Notes: generated from the letters alone by a model not told the origin. Shown: positions 1-7,404, counted from the stretch's first letter. The stretch is DNA of 12,262 bases from Gallionellaceae bacterium UBA5126 (GCA_002414205.1 DHYQ01000006.1:1-12262), one strand, 5' to 3'. Made by a program: numbers and translations.

Positions 1-229
1 CGCACCGAAGTATGCCGGCAAGGACTATGTGAACCCCGGCTCGCTGATTCTTTCCGCCGAAATGATGCTGCGCCACATGGGCTGGCTGGAAGCGGCAGAT
101 TTGATCGTCAAGGGCATGGAAGGTGCGATTACCGCCAAGACGGTGACGTATGACTTCGCCCGCCTGATGCCCGACGCGCAGCAAGTGTCCTGCTCGGCCT
201 TTGGCGAAGCGGTGATTGCGTACATGTAA
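1..229 (+). CDS. icd: NADP-dependent isocitrate dehydrogenase, C-terminal end (partial)
   Basis: This is the 3' end of a gene that begins before the window; the reading frame starts at base 2 (A-P-K-Y-A-G-K) and ends at TAA 227-229. The roughly 75 visible residues match my memory of the E. coli Icd C-terminus almost position by position: [18 protein letters not shown], then [26 protein letters not shown] and a [12 protein letters not shown] tail. Known of the family: Icd oxidatively decarboxylates isocitrate to 2-oxoglutarate in the TCA cycle, making NADPH, as a cytoplasmic homodimer. The visible part belongs to the large domain. The nucleotide-specificity residues and the regulatory serine lie upstream and cannot be checked. 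A strong hairpin terminator follows about 50 bases after the stop. Confidence 0.95.
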   Translation, partial: APKYAGKDYVNPGSLILSAEMMLRHMGWLEAADLIVKGMEGAITAKTVTYDFARLMPDAQQVSCSAFGEAVIAYM

Positions 230-282
230 GCCAAAGGTCTGTGCGGTGATGCCGTCCTGAGGTTCTCATGGCCTCACCAACA

Positions 283-312
283 AAAAAGCCATCCAATCCT
301 GGATGGCTTTTT
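283..312. terminator. Bidirectional intrinsic terminator between icd and the lipase gene
   Basis: A perfect 13-bp stem (283-295 with 300-312) closes on the 4-base loop ATCC. The core GCCATCCA/TGGATGGC is flanked by an A-run on the left and a T-run on the right, so it can terminate transcription from either strand. It lies between icd (+, stop at 229) and the convergent lipase gene (-, stop at 330), so it fits as the shared terminator of both. Confidence 0.9.
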
Positions 313-329
313 GTTATTCAGCGTCTACT

Positions 330-1103
330 TCAAGCGCCATTAGAGGTACCGATGCTTTGTTGGGTATCGCGGATTTTTTCCAGCTTGCGCACATAGCCAT
401 CCATCAGGTGATCCTGAATGCCATCAAAAATGCGGAACTTTTTCAGATCATGCCAATGGGCACGCAGCATGTCCTTGAAGCGCTGCCATTTGTTCACGGT
501 GCGGATGTTGCCGTAAAAATTGATGTAGCACAGTTGGCCGTGATGTTTGTATTGCGCCACGCTGGGCGGCACATGCGGAATCACGTCGTTGCAGTTGACG
601 AAGCGCCAGTGTGGGGTTTTGAAGGCTTCCACATAGCTGCGGTTGCCCAAGCGCGGCGAACCAAACGTGAACAGCTTCAAATTCGGATAGTTGGCAAACT
701 CTAGTTCTTGCGTCAAATAGGTCGCCATGGCACCGCCCAGGCTATGTCCGGTGATGTAGAAATCCTTACCCTTATTGGCTTGTGCCCAGGCGGCCACCTC
801 ATCGTGCAATTTTCGCGCCTCCTTGCGGAAACCTTCGTGCACCCAGCCGGGGCCATTGCGTTTGGGGATGGAATTTAAATCGGCCAGCAAGTCGTTCAAC
901 TGCTTAGGCTCAGTGCCACGACAGGTGAACACAACTTCATGCTCACTGGCGGCCATGTGCCCCTGCGCCCCGGCAATGTCCAGAAACTTGTACTGGGTAA
1001 AGCCCAGCTCGTTAAACAACGCCTTGTTGTCGTTTTCATACGCCGCCCGGGCCAGATTGGCCATCAAGGCGGCGGTTTCTTCCAGTGTCTTGTCCTTGAT
1101 CAT
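330..1103 (-). CDS. Class 3 lipase-fold (fungal lipase-like) alpha/beta hydrolase
   Basis: The 257-residue protein carries the lipase elbow GHSLGG at residues 119-124, with nucleophile Ser121. A CRGTE segment (61-65) stands where the oxyanion-loop FRGT usually is. TFGSPRLGN (146-154) and the NCNDVIPHVPP segment (170-180) supply the likely acid Asp173, and DHLMDGYV (231-238) the likely catalytic His232. This is the Lipase_3 layout, so an ester or acylglycerol hydrolase is expected; the true substrate is unknown. No signal peptide is visible (the N-terminus is MIKDKTLEETAALM), so the protein should be cytoplasmic or leave by a non-Sec route. The ATG at 1103 is preceded by a GGGAGA Shine-Dalgarno on the minus strand (plus 1109-1114). 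It lies 84 bases downstream of coq7 on the same strand and may be read through from it. Confidence 0.85.
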   Translation of the reverse strand: MIKDKTLEETAALMANLARAAYENDNKALFNELGFTQYKFLDIAGAQGHMAASEHEVVFTCRGTEPKQLNDLLADLNSIPKRNGPGWVHEGFRKEARKLHDEVAAWAQANKGKDFYITGHSLGGAMATYLTQELEFANYPNLKLFTFGSPRLGNRSYVEAFKTPHWRFVNCNDVIPHVPPSVAQYKHHGQLCYINFYGNIRTVNKWQRFKDMLRAHWHDLKKFRIFDGIQDHLMDGYVRKLEKIRDTQQSIGTSNGA

Positions 1104-1187
1104 CTTATTCTCCCTGTGTTTTTCTCATCCGCCTCGCGGCGGCTCCTAAACATGACCAATGTGCCGACTCGCCAGAATAGAGGGTTC

Positions 1188-1814
1188 CTAAATATGGTAG
1201 GCCGTACTGGTCATTACTTTGCCGCAGATTTTCATCACAGTGGGAACCGGCTGCGGCAACGGGACCCCACCCATTTCAATCGCCATGTCGGAATGCCCGA
1301 CTTCATCCACATACATCTGCTGCACGATGGCGCGGCTCTTGTCGTCCTGCGCGGGCAACTTGGCCAGATGGTTTTGCAAATGCGCGCCGACTTGTTGCTC
1401 GGTTTCTGACAGAAAGCCCAGATTCCATTTGTCGCCCAGCACGCCCGCCACGGCACCCAAGGTCAGTGAAGCGGTATAGAGCACCGGATTCAGCACGCTA
1501 AGATGGCCGCCCAACTCGTGCACCCGGCGGGCCGTCCAAGCCAGATGCTCGGTTTCCTCCTGCGCGGCTTGTTGCAAGCGTTGTTGCACGGCGGGGTCGC
1601 GGGCGGTCAGCGCCTGACCCTGATACAGCGCCTGGGCGCAGATTTCGCCGCTGTGATTGACGCGCATCAAGCCCACGACATGGCGCTTTTCCGTGTCACT
1701 GAGGCTGGCGTCCGGCAACTTGTCGTCCGGGTAGGGCCGCACGGTGTGCGCCTCGCTCAACAAGGTGCGCAACCCCTTGTCGAATTCCACAATCAAGCGA
1801 TCCAGATTGAACAT
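1188..1814 (-). CDS. coq7: Demethoxyubiquinone hydroxylase (Coq7 family, diiron)
   Basis: The 208-residue protein matches bacterial Coq7 along its full length. Known of the family: a peripheral membrane di-iron monooxygenase that hydroxylates 2-polyprenyl-3-methyl-6-methoxy-1,4-benzoquinol, the last hydroxylation of ubiquinone synthesis. The two iron-binding repeats are visible: E57 in MRVNHSGEICAQALYQGQ and the E87-x-x-H90 pair in EETEHL; then a glutamate in SETEQQ (about 137-139) and E171-x-x-H174 in DEVGHS. The C-terminus MTSTAYHI is also typical. It begins at ATG 1814, with a strong GGAGG Shine-Dalgarno (plus 1820-1824). trpC ends only 21 bases upstream on the same strand, so the two are very probably co-transcribed. 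Many proteobacteria use the flavoprotein UbiF for this step; Coq7 is the alternative. Confidence 0.95.
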   Translation of the reverse strand: MFNLDRLIVEFDKGLRTLLSEAHTVRPYPDDKLPDASLSDTEKRHVVGLMRVNHSGEICAQALYQGQALTARDPAVQQRLQQAAQEETEHLAWTARRVHELGGHLSVLNPVLYTASLTLGAVAGVLGDKWNLGFLSETEQQVGAHLQNHLAKLPAQDDKSRAIVQQMYVDEVGHSDMAIEMGGVPLPQPVPTVMKICGKVMTSTAYHI

Positions 1815-1835
1815 GCTGACCTCCGTGTCGAAAAA

Positions 1836-2624
1836 TTAAGCAAAAACCTGTGCCAACGCCTCGCCCGGCACCGGGGCGCGCATAAACGCTTCGCCCACCA
1901 AAAAGGCGTGCACCCCGTTGCCACGCATCAGCGCTACGTCGTCGCGGGTCAAAATGCCGCTTTCGGTGACGAGCAAACGCTCGGCGGGAATGCGCGCCTG
2001 CAAGTCTAGCGTGGTTTGCAGGCTGACCTCGAAAGTGCGCAGATTGCGGTTATTGACGCCAATCAGCGGGGTAGTCAGTTGCAGCGCGGCGTCCAGCTCC
2101 TCGCCGTTGTGCACTTCCACCAGCACCGCCATGCCCAGCGTGTGCGCCAGCGCCTCGAATTCCTGCATCTGCCCCAGCGACAGCGCCGCCGCAATCAGCA
2201 AAATCGCATCCGCGCCCATGGCCCGCGCCTGATAGATTTGATAGGTATCGACCATGAAATCCTTGCGCAACACCGGCAAGTCACACGCCGCCCGCGCTTG
2301 TTGCAAATAGGCCGGGCTGCCCTGAAAAAATGGCTCATCGGTCAGCACCGACAAACAGGCCGCGCCATGTTGCGCGTAGCTGGCAGCGATTTCGGCGGGT
2401 TGAAAATCGGCGCGTATCACGCCCTTGCTGGGGCTGGCCTTTTTGATTTCGGCGATGACGGCGGGTTGTCCGGCGGCGACCTTGGCGCGCAAGGCCCCGG
2501 CAAAATCCCGTGCGGGCGATTGCGCGGCGGCCGCCGCCTGCACGGCTGCCAGTGATTGTTGTGCACGGGCGGCGGCGACTTCCTGTGCCTTCACCGCCAA
2601 GATTTTCTGCAAAATGTCTGACAT
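1836..2624 (-). CDS. trpC: Indole-3-glycerol phosphate synthase
   Basis: The 262-residue protein is a single-domain TrpC, not fused to TrpF as in E. coli. It converts 1-(2-carboxyphenylamino)-1-deoxyribulose 5-phosphate to indole-3-glycerol phosphate in tryptophan synthesis. The TIM-barrel catalytic residues are visible: E59 and K61 in [13 protein letters not shown]121 in [10 protein letters not shown]170 in [11 protein letters not shown]191 in [11 protein letters not shown] and E221-S222 in LVTESGI. The frame is open further upstream to 2708, but I place the start at ATG 2624. [16 protein letters not shown] is a normal TrpC N-terminus, AGGA (plus 2632-2635) provides a Shine-Dalgarno, and the extra 28 codons would run through a palindromic repeat. 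coq7 follows after 21 bases. No other trp gene is visible. Confidence 0.95.
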   Translation of the reverse strand: MSDILQKILAVKAQEVAAARAQQSLAAVQAAAAAQSPARDFAGALRAKVAAGQPAVIAEIKKASPSKGVIRADFQPAEIAASYAQHGAACLSVLTDEPFFQGSPAYLQQARAACDLPVLRKDFMVDTYQIYQARAMGADAILLIAAALSLGQMQEFEALAHTLGMAVLVEVHNGEELDAALQLTTPLIGVNNRNLRTFEVSLQTTLDLQARIPAERLLVTESGILTRDDVALMRGNGVHAFLVGEAFMRAPVPGEALAQVFA

Positions 2625-2665
2625 GGGTTTTCCTGAAGTTTGAATCTGTTTGCTACTTGGCAACC

Positions 2666-2739
2666 GTAGGGTGGATAAGCGCAGCGCATCCACCTTTCTT
2701 TTTTTCATCTGGTGGCTGCGCGTTGCTTATCCACCCTAC
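2666..2739. repeat. Inverted pair of GTAGGGTGG-type palindromic repeats
   Basis: Two 29-bp units face each other. The left unit (2666-2694) begins GTAGGGTGGATAAGC and the right unit (2711-2739) ends GCTTATCCACCCTAC; they are separated by a 16-base T-rich spacer. Each unit is itself a near-palindrome whose ends pair (GGTGG with CCACC) around a GC-rich centre. The units agree over the outer 15 bases and differ in the centre. Related units occur at 6219-6312 and 8504-8531. They resemble the small REP-like repeats widespread between proteobacterial genes. The pair lies between envZ and trpC and could form a large cruciform or transcript hairpin. Confidence 0.8.
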
Positions 2740-2759
2740 ACCCCATTCGGGGTCAATAA

Positions 2760-2790
2760 ACACGGGCGGCATTCTAGCCGAAACCCGTGT
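2760..2790 (-). terminator. Probable terminator hairpin after envZ
   Basis: Read on the minus strand, about 20 bases after the envZ stop, the transcript can pair ACACGGG with CCCGTGT (plus 2784-2790 with 2760-2766). An inner CGGC/GCCG stem closes on a 6-base loop, with a 3-base bulge between the two stems. The tail after the stem is TTATTG, only moderately U-rich, so termination may be partial and trpC could receive some read-through. Confidence 0.5.
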
Positions 2791-2809
2791 CGAGACGCCA
2801 AAAAAACCG

Positions 2810-4096
2810 CTAGGCCAGCGGCCAGCGCAGTTCCACCCGCAAGCCGCCGCCGGGATTGTCCAGCAGGCGCAATTCGCCGCCGTGCAACTGCGCCACCCGC
2901 GCCACGATTGCCAACCCCAGGCCGGAGCCACTACGGCTACGCGCTTCGTCCAAGCGGGCGAAGGGGCGCATGGCCAGGGCGCGCTGCTCCACCGGAATGC
3001 CCGGCCCACGATCGCAGACGCTGAGGCACACCTGCCCCTCTTCCGCCGTCAGCCCCAGCGTCACCGCACCGCCGCCGTATTTGAAGGCATTGTCCAGCAA
3101 ATTCGCCACGGCGCGTTTCAGCAGCAACGGGCGCACTGGTTGCGGCGGTAAGTCAGCCAGTTGCCAGTCCCACAGCGCCGCTTGTGCCAGATAGGGCTGC
3201 GCCGCCTCGTGCAGCAAAGCCGCCAAGTCGGTCGGCTGCGCGGCCTCGCTGGCATCCAGTCGGGCGTAGTCGAGGAACTGCTGAATCACCGCGTCCATTT
3301 GTGTCACGTCCTCAATCAGCCCATCGCGCAATTGCTCGTCCGGGCTAAGCTCCGCCGCCAGCCGCACCCGCGCTAATGGCGTGCGCAAATCGTGTGAAAT
3401 GCCCGCCAGCACCAACGCGCGCTCGCGCGCATGCGCGGCCAGATCGGTAGACATCTGGTTGAAGGCCCGCGACACCGCCGCCAGCTCTTCGGCACCTTGT
3501 TCCGGCAAGGGCGGTGGTGTACGCCCGGCACCGAGCAAGCGTGCTGCCCAAGCGACTCGCCGCAAAGGCAAGGTGACTTGCCGGGCGATGAAATAAGCTC
3601 CCAGCAGGGAAAACAGGCTGATAATGCCCGCCCAAAGCAATAACAATCGGGAGGGGTGATCGACGAATCGTTCGCGCGGCACCGCCAGCCAGAACTCTTC
3701 GTGCGCAATCCAGAAACTCACCCACACGCCGGGCACGCCGTTACGTGCGCTGGCGAAACGTGTGCGCTGCCCCAGCTTGCTGCGTACCAACTCGCTCATC
3801 AGGCGCAATTCCGGTGGGTGATTGGGGAGCGGCACGAGGTCTTCGCGCCCATCCGAGAGCTGCACCTGCATGCCCTCGGCCACGGCCAGTTCCGCCAGCA
3901 GCGCGTAGCGCCACTCCGGTGCCGCCGCCAACAGTGCCGCACGCGTCATGTTGACCGTTGACACCACCAATTGTGCCAATTGCTGTGCACGCGGGGCTTC
4001 CTGAGCGTGGCGAAAGGCAATCAGCGTGACGATCAACGCCGTCAATAACAGCGCGGCAATAAATAAAAAAATCCGTGCCAACAGGCTGTTACGCAT
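2810..4096 (-). CDS. envZ: EnvZ-type osmosensor histidine kinase
   Basis: The 428-residue inner-membrane kinase has the EnvZ layout. TM1 is at about 9-28, a periplasmic loop of about 120 residues follows, TM2 is at about 151-171, and a HAMP linker runs to about 222. The HisKA box is AGISHDLRTPLARVRLA with phospho-acceptor H235. The ATPase domain has the N-box AVANLLDNAFKYG (329-341), G1 DRGPGIP (362-368) and G2 GSGLGLA (390-396). The HAMP segment PPPLPEQGAEELAAVSRAFNQM and the region round H235 closely resemble E. coli EnvZ. Known of the family: EnvZ phosphorylates and dephosphorylates OmpR in response to osmolarity, pH and envelope state. Its ATG overlaps the ompR stop by 8 bases (4089-4096), a sign of translational coupling. 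The signal sensed here is not evident. Confidence 0.88.
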   Translation of the reverse strand: MRNSLLARIFLFIAALLLTALIVTLIAFRHAQEAPRAQQLAQLVVSTVNMTRAALLAAAPEWRYALLAELAVAEGMQVQLSDGREDLVPLPNHPPELRLMSELVRSKLGQRTRFASARNGVPGVWVSFWIAHEEFWLAVPRERFVDHPSRLLLLWAGIISLFSLLGAYFIARQVTLPLRRVAWAARLLGAGRTPPPLPEQGAEELAAVSRAFNQMSTDLAAHARERALVLAGISHDLRTPLARVRLAAELSPDEQLRDGLIEDVTQMDAVIQQFLDYARLDASEAAQPTDLAALLHEAAQPYLAQAALWDWQLADLPPQPVRPLLLKRAVANLLDNAFKYGGGAVTLGLTAEEGQVCLSVCDRGPGIPVEQRALAMRPFARLDEARSRSGSGLGLAIVARVAQLHGGELRLLDNPGGGLRVELRWPLA

Positions 4097-4811
4097 CTTT
4101 CACCATCCCATCCGGCACAAACACATAGCCATGCCCCCACACCGTTTGAATGAAACGCGGCTTGGCCGGATTGACCTCAATTAGCTTGCGCAGGCGCGAA
4201 ATCTGCACGTCGATGGAGCGGTCAAACACCTCGTGCTCGCGCCCGTGAGCTTGCTCGGCCAGTTGGTCACGCGACAGCGGCTGGCGCGGATGCGTCACCA
4301 GCACCTGCAACAAGGCAAACTCGCCGGTGGTCAGTGCCACCTCCTCGCCGCCCCGGCGCAGGCTGCGGCTGGACAACGCCAGCACGCAATCGCCAAACAC
4401 CACCGATTTGTCCGGCAGCGCCGCCCGGCTGGCCGGTTGTGCGCCCTTGCGCCGCAGCACGGCATGGATGCGCGCCACCAGCTCACGCGGGTTAAACGGC
4501 TTGGGCACATAATCGTCCGCGCCCATTTCCAGCCCAACGATGCGGTCGATGTCATCGCCCTTGGCGGTCAGCAAAATCACCGCCACCTCGTCACCGCTGC
4601 CGCGCAGACGGCGCAGGATGCTTAAGCCATCCTCGCCCGGCAGCATCAAATCCAGCACCAGCAAATGAAAATGCCCGCCGCGCAACGCCGCATCCATGGC
4701 CTTGGCATCTTCCACCGCCTTGACGCTAAAACCCTGCTCGGCCAAATAGCACAGCAGCAACTCGCGCAGCCGCACGTCATCATCCACAATCAAAATCCGG
4801 TAAGCCGTCAT
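4089..4811 (-). CDS. ompR: OmpR-family response regulator, winged-helix transcription factor
   Basis: The 240-residue protein has an N-terminal receiver domain and a C-terminal OmpR/PhoB winged helix. The receiver shows the acidic cluster D10-D12, phospho-acceptor D54 in LVLDLMLPGEDGLS, T82 and K104 in YVPKPFNPRELVARI. The DNA-binding domain covers about 135-235; the recognition-helix stretch DRSIDVQISRLRKLIE (197-212) and the end IQTVWGHGYVFVPDG are nearly those of E. coli OmpR. The frame is open upstream to 4910, but MTAYRILIVDDD at 4811 aligns with the usual start and has GGGA just upstream. It is the first gene of an ompR-envZ operon and is divergent from the MFS gene. Known targets of OmpR are porin and envelope genes; targets here are not visible. 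Confidence 0.9.
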   Translation of the reverse strand: MTAYRILIVDDDVRLRELLLCYLAEQGFSVKAVEDAKAMDAALRGGHFHLLVLDLMLPGEDGLSILRRLRGSGDEVAVILLTAKGDDIDRIVGLEMGADDYVPKPFNPRELVARIHAVLRRKGAQPASRAALPDKSVVFGDCVLALSSRSLRRGGEEVALTTGEFALLQVLVTHPRQPLSRDQLAEQAHGREHEVFDRSIDVQISRLRKLIEVNPAKPRFIQTVWGHGYVFVPDGMVKDA

Positions 4812-4873
4812 ATTCCCGTCCCAAAAATCACAGGGCGGCATGATAGCGCCTTGCAGCCCCCGCCGCGAATGCG

Positions 4874-4903
4874 ATAATGCGCGCCGTTTTTTGCCGTGCT
4901 CAA
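4874..4903 (-). promoter_or_regulatory. Candidate sigma70 promoter for ompR-envZ
   Basis: On the minus strand a TTGAGC -35 (plus 4898-4903) and a CATTAT -10 (plus 4874-4879) are separated by 18 bases, with an A-rich spacer. Each hexamer matches consensus at four of six positions. It would start transcription about 55-60 bases before the ompR ATG. It is a pattern call only; there is no supporting data. Confidence 0.35.
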
Positions 4904-4925
4904 CCTGCACCCTTATTGCTCACAT

Positions 4926-5029
4926 CCCCTCCCCCTTGCAGGGGGAGGGCCAGGGTGGGGGTAGAAACGTTGCTTGCCATGCGACCATTCAACCCCCATC
5001 CCCACCTTCCCCCTGCCAGGGGGAAGGAG
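4926..5029. repeat. Inverted pair of GC-rich palindromic repeats between ompR and the MFS gene
   Basis: The left unit (4926-4962) holds a perfect 9-bp stem CCCTCCCCC/GGGGGAGGG on a TTGCA loop, followed by a G-rich arm ending GGGTGGGGGT. The right unit (4992-5029) is an imperfect reverse complement: ACCCCCATCCCC, then CCTTCCCCC/GGGGGAAGG on a TGCCA loop. A 29-base spacer separates them. The pattern is that of the CCCTC-rich hairpin repeats often found between proteobacterial genes. It lies in the 251-base divergent region and ends 33 bases before the MFS start, so it occupies the space where that gene's promoter would be expected. Confidence 0.8.
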
Positions 5030-5062
5030 TAGGTTGGTACCTTCATTACAATTAGGTTTCCC

Positions 5063-6211
5063 ATGCCCTCCCGCAATTATTACTGGCGCATCGCCGGGTT
5101 TTATTTTTTCTACTATGCCTTTATCGGCATGTTCGCGCCGTATTGGAGTTTGTATCTGAAATCCATCGGCTTCAATCCCATCGACATCGCCCTGCTGATG
5201 GCGGTACAGCCGGTGATGCGCATGGTCGCGCCCAATTTGTGGGGCTGGCTGGCCGACCACACGGGCAAGCGGCTGGTCGTCATTCGTCTGGCGGCCACGC
5301 TCAGCCTGTTGTTCTACATCGGGGTGTTTTTCCGCCAGGATTTCTGGGGCATGCTGGTGGTGCTGGCGCTGATGAGTTTTTTCTGGAGCGCTTCCATGCC
5401 GCTGGTGGAGGCCACCACCTTCAGCTACCTCGGCAAGCAAAGCGCCAACTATGGCCGTCTGCGCTCCTGGGGCTCGCTGGGTTTCATTCTGTCGGTGCAG
5501 GGGCTGGGCTACGCGCTGGATTTCGTGGCGATTGGCTGGCTGCTGTGGGCCGGGCTGGTATGCGAATTGGGCATTTGGCTATTCGCCTGGCAAATCCCCA
5601 ACACCCAAACCACCCCGCACCCCACCGACCAGCACTCGATTCTGCACATCTTCACCCAACGCCGCGTGCTGGCCCTGTTCGGCGCGTGCTTCGCCATGTC
5701 GGTGGCGCACGGCCCCTATTACACCTTCTACTCGATTTATCTGGTGGAACACGGCTACAGCAAAGGCGCAGTCGGCAGCCTGTGGGCGCTGGGGGTGATT
5801 TGCGAAATCGGCGTGTTTTTCGTTATGCCCTGGCTGACCCGGCGCTACGGCTTTGGCCGCATCCTGCGCTTCAGCTTCGCCTGCGCCGTGCTGCGCTTTG
5901 TGCTCATCGGCTGGGCGGTGGACTGGCTGGTGTTGCTGCTCATCGCGCAAATCCTGCACGCCGCCACCTTCGGCGCTTACCACGCCTCCTCGGTCGGCCT
6001 GATCCACGAATTTTTCAAAGGCAAACACCAATCACGCGGCCAAGCCCTGTTCGGCAGCCTCACCTACGGCGCAGGCGGCATGCTCGGCGGCCTGCTAAGC
6101 GGTCCCCTGTGGCAACACGCCGGAGCCAGCGTGTTGTACTCATGCAGCGCAGGGGTGGCGTTGGTGGGGTGGATGTTGGTGCGGCGGGTGAAAAATGAGG
6201 AAGTCGGATGA
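5063..6211 (+). CDS. MFS transporter, MFS_1-like / HcaT-like family
   Basis: The 382-residue protein is strongly hydrophobic throughout, with about 12 predicted membrane segments, so it is an inner-membrane transporter. The loop after TM2 has GWLADHTGKR (61-70), a form of MFS motif A. YGRLRSWGSLGFI (130-142) and the N-terminus YYWRIAGFYFFYYAFIGMFAPYW resemble the nucleoside/H+ symporter-like MFS_1-like proteins, of which the E. coli 3-phenylpropionate permease HcaT is the named relative. The substrate cannot be told from sequence, so I give no symbol. The ATG at 5063 has an AGG at 5054-5056. It is divergent from ompR and followed by a repeat pair and the convergent defence cassette. Confidence 0.85.
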   Translation: MPSRNYYWRIAGFYFFYYAFIGMFAPYWSLYLKSIGFNPIDIALLMAVQPVMRMVAPNLWGWLADHTGKRLVVIRLAATLSLLFYIGVFFRQDFWGMLVVLALMSFFWSASMPLVEATTFSYLGKQSANYGRLRSWGSLGFILSVQGLGYALDFVAIGWLLWAGLVCELGIWLFAWQIPNTQTTPHPTDQHSILHIFTQRRVLALFGACFAMSVAHGPYYTFYSIYLVEHGYSKGAVGSLWALGVICEIGVFFVMPWLTRRYGFGRILRFSFACAVLRFVLIGWAVDWLVLLLIAQILHAATFGAYHASSVGLIHEFFKGKHQSRGQALFGSLTYGAGGMLGGLLSGPLWQHAGASVLYSCSAGVALVGWMLVRRVKNEEVG

Positions 6212-6218
6212 AGCGGAG

Positions 6219-6312
6219 GTAGGGTGGATTCGCCGCAGGCAATCCACCATGTATTGCCCAAAGCTGGCGAGTGTCTCAAATGAAAATGGTGGATTGCTGC
6301 GTGAATCTGGCC
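6219..6312. repeat. GTAGGGTGG-type palindromic repeat pair, right unit degenerate
   Basis: A clean 30-bp unit at 6219-6248 begins GTAGGGTGGATTCGC and ends GCAATCCACC. After a 39-base spacer, a second, oppositely oriented unit starts at 6288 (GGTGGATTGCTGCGTGAATC). It then breaks down to TGGCC at 6308-6312, where CACCCTAC would be expected. The stop codon of the DUF262-HNH gene is at 6325-6327, so this pair forms the left border of the methyltransferase/nuclease cassette. Confidence 0.75.
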
Positions 6313-6324
6313 TTTATGCACTTG

Positions 6325-7404
6325 TCACGTATCGGACTTTCTACGATTGCATTCACGGCACAGCATCTGCCCGTTACCCAATTCTGTTTTACCGCCTTGT
6401 GACCACGGCGTAATGTGGTCGGCCTCCATCTGAGCAATCTCGAAATGCGTTTTGCAGGCCGGGCAAATGCCTTTTTGGCGCTCGTACAGCGTGCGTTTTT
6501 GGCTATCGGTGAAAGCGCGAATGCTCAGGTGCTTTTCGTTTCCCGTCAGCAGGTATTCGTACACGCCTTTTTTCTTGGTCACTTCGTCATCCGCCATCAG
6601 CCGTGCTACATCTGCCTCCAACGTCGCCGGGTCGAGGTTGTCCTCCTTGTGCGCGTTGTACAACGCGCCCCACGCAATGCCTTTCATCTCGCTGCGATAT
6701 TTGGGAAACGTGGCCTTGACCCAATTCACCACGGTCTGAAAATATAGCCACAGTGGATTGGCGTTTTTGTCATGCTGGTGCTGCGCCATGTAACCCTCGA
6801 TGTTGCCCGCATTGATCCAGGCAATCGCGGTTTCCAGATAGTCTTGCCGAATCGGTGAACCCGTCATGTACTTATCGGCAAGCTGCCAGGCGGCGCACTG
6901 CGTTTTGGAAAAATAGCGTTTGGCATCGGCTGTCCAGGAACCCGCATAAACGGCGTTGCGCAATTCCTGCTCGGTCAGTTTTTCCCCGGCGATGTTGATG
7001 GTGCGAAACCAGTCCAGTTTCTCGCTGTCCGTGCCTTGGCATTGATATACCGTCAGCTTGTAATTGAGGATGCGGTCTTTTTCGTCCTGCTGGAGATTGT
7101 GGAAATAACGATTTTTGTAGGAAAAAACACCATCGACATACTGGCAGATTGAAAGCGTGCGCTGCTGACCGTCGATCATCTCAAAGCCGTCCGTTGTCAC
7201 CGCCCAATACATCGTGTTCAGCGGAAAGCCACGGGTGATGGTGTCGATCACCGCCTCGCGCTGCTTGTCGTTATAGACAAACTCACGCTGATAGGGCGGA
7301 CGGATGTTGAGGCGGCCAGCAAAGCCGACAACACCGGCCTCTTGGTTGTCTTGGTAGCGTTCGGTCAACGCCCTGACCGTGATATTTTTCAGCTCAATGT
7401 CCAT
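6325..7404 (-). CDS. DUF262-HNH endonuclease, probable restriction/defence nuclease
   Basis: The 359-residue protein joins two recognisable domains. The N-terminal DUF262 (GmrS/ParB-like) part has NIRPPYQREFVYNDKQRE (33-50) and the hallmark IDGQQR (77-82). In characterised relatives (GmrSD, SspE) this domain binds or hydrolyses nucleotides and controls cleavage. The C-terminus is a Cys4-type HNH nuclease: CPAC (314-317), EADHITPWSQGG (327-338, with catalytic H330), N344, and CRECNRRKS (349-357). About 150 residues between the domains are not recognised. Its ATG shares a base with the methyltransferase stop (TAATG at 7406-7402, minus strand), so the two are co-translated and probably work together. 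The nuclease is inferred to cut DNA according to the methylation state set by its partner, but whether methylation blocks or licenses cutting is not known. Confidence 0.85.
   Translation of the reverse strand: MDIELKNITVRALTERYQDNQEAGVVGFAGRLNIRPPYQREFVYNDKQREAVIDTITRGFPLNTMYWAVTTDGFEMIDGQQRTLSICQYVDGVFSYKNRYFHNLQQDEKDRILNYKLTVYQCQGTDSEKLDWFRTINIAGEKLTEQELRNAVYAGSWTADAKRYFSKTQCAAWQLADKYMTGSPIRQDYLETAIAWINAGNIEGYMAQHQHDKNANPLWLYFQTVVNWVKATFPKYRSEMKGIAWGALYNAHKEDNLDPATLEADVARLMADDEVTKKKGVYEYLLTGNEKHLSIRAFTDSQKRTLYERQKGICPACKTHFEIAQMEADHITPWSQGGKTELGNGQMLCRECNRRKSDT

Noticed and set aside
1129..1142. CCGCC/GGCGG hairpin with a 4-base loop between coq7 and the lipase gene
   Set aside because: The stem is only 5 bp and no T-run follows it on the minus strand, so I do not call it a terminator.
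2625..2708. 28-codon N-terminal extension of trpC
   Set aside because: It runs through the palindromic repeat and is absent from TrpC proteins; ATG 2624 has a proper Shine-Dalgarno.
4812..4910. 33-codon N-terminal extension of ompR
   Set aside because: OmpR proteins begin just before the receiver domain; the extension has no homology that I recognise and would cover the candidate promoter.
5047..5052. TACAAT as a -10 for the MFS gene
   Set aside because: There is no -35 at a suitable distance and it lies only 10 bases before the start codon.
5143..6198. Plus-strand open frame of 351 codons inside the MFS gene
   Set aside because: It is a shifted frame of the transporter gene. The product is Arg/Gly/His-rich without membrane segments or motifs, whereas the other frame gives a clear MFS protein.
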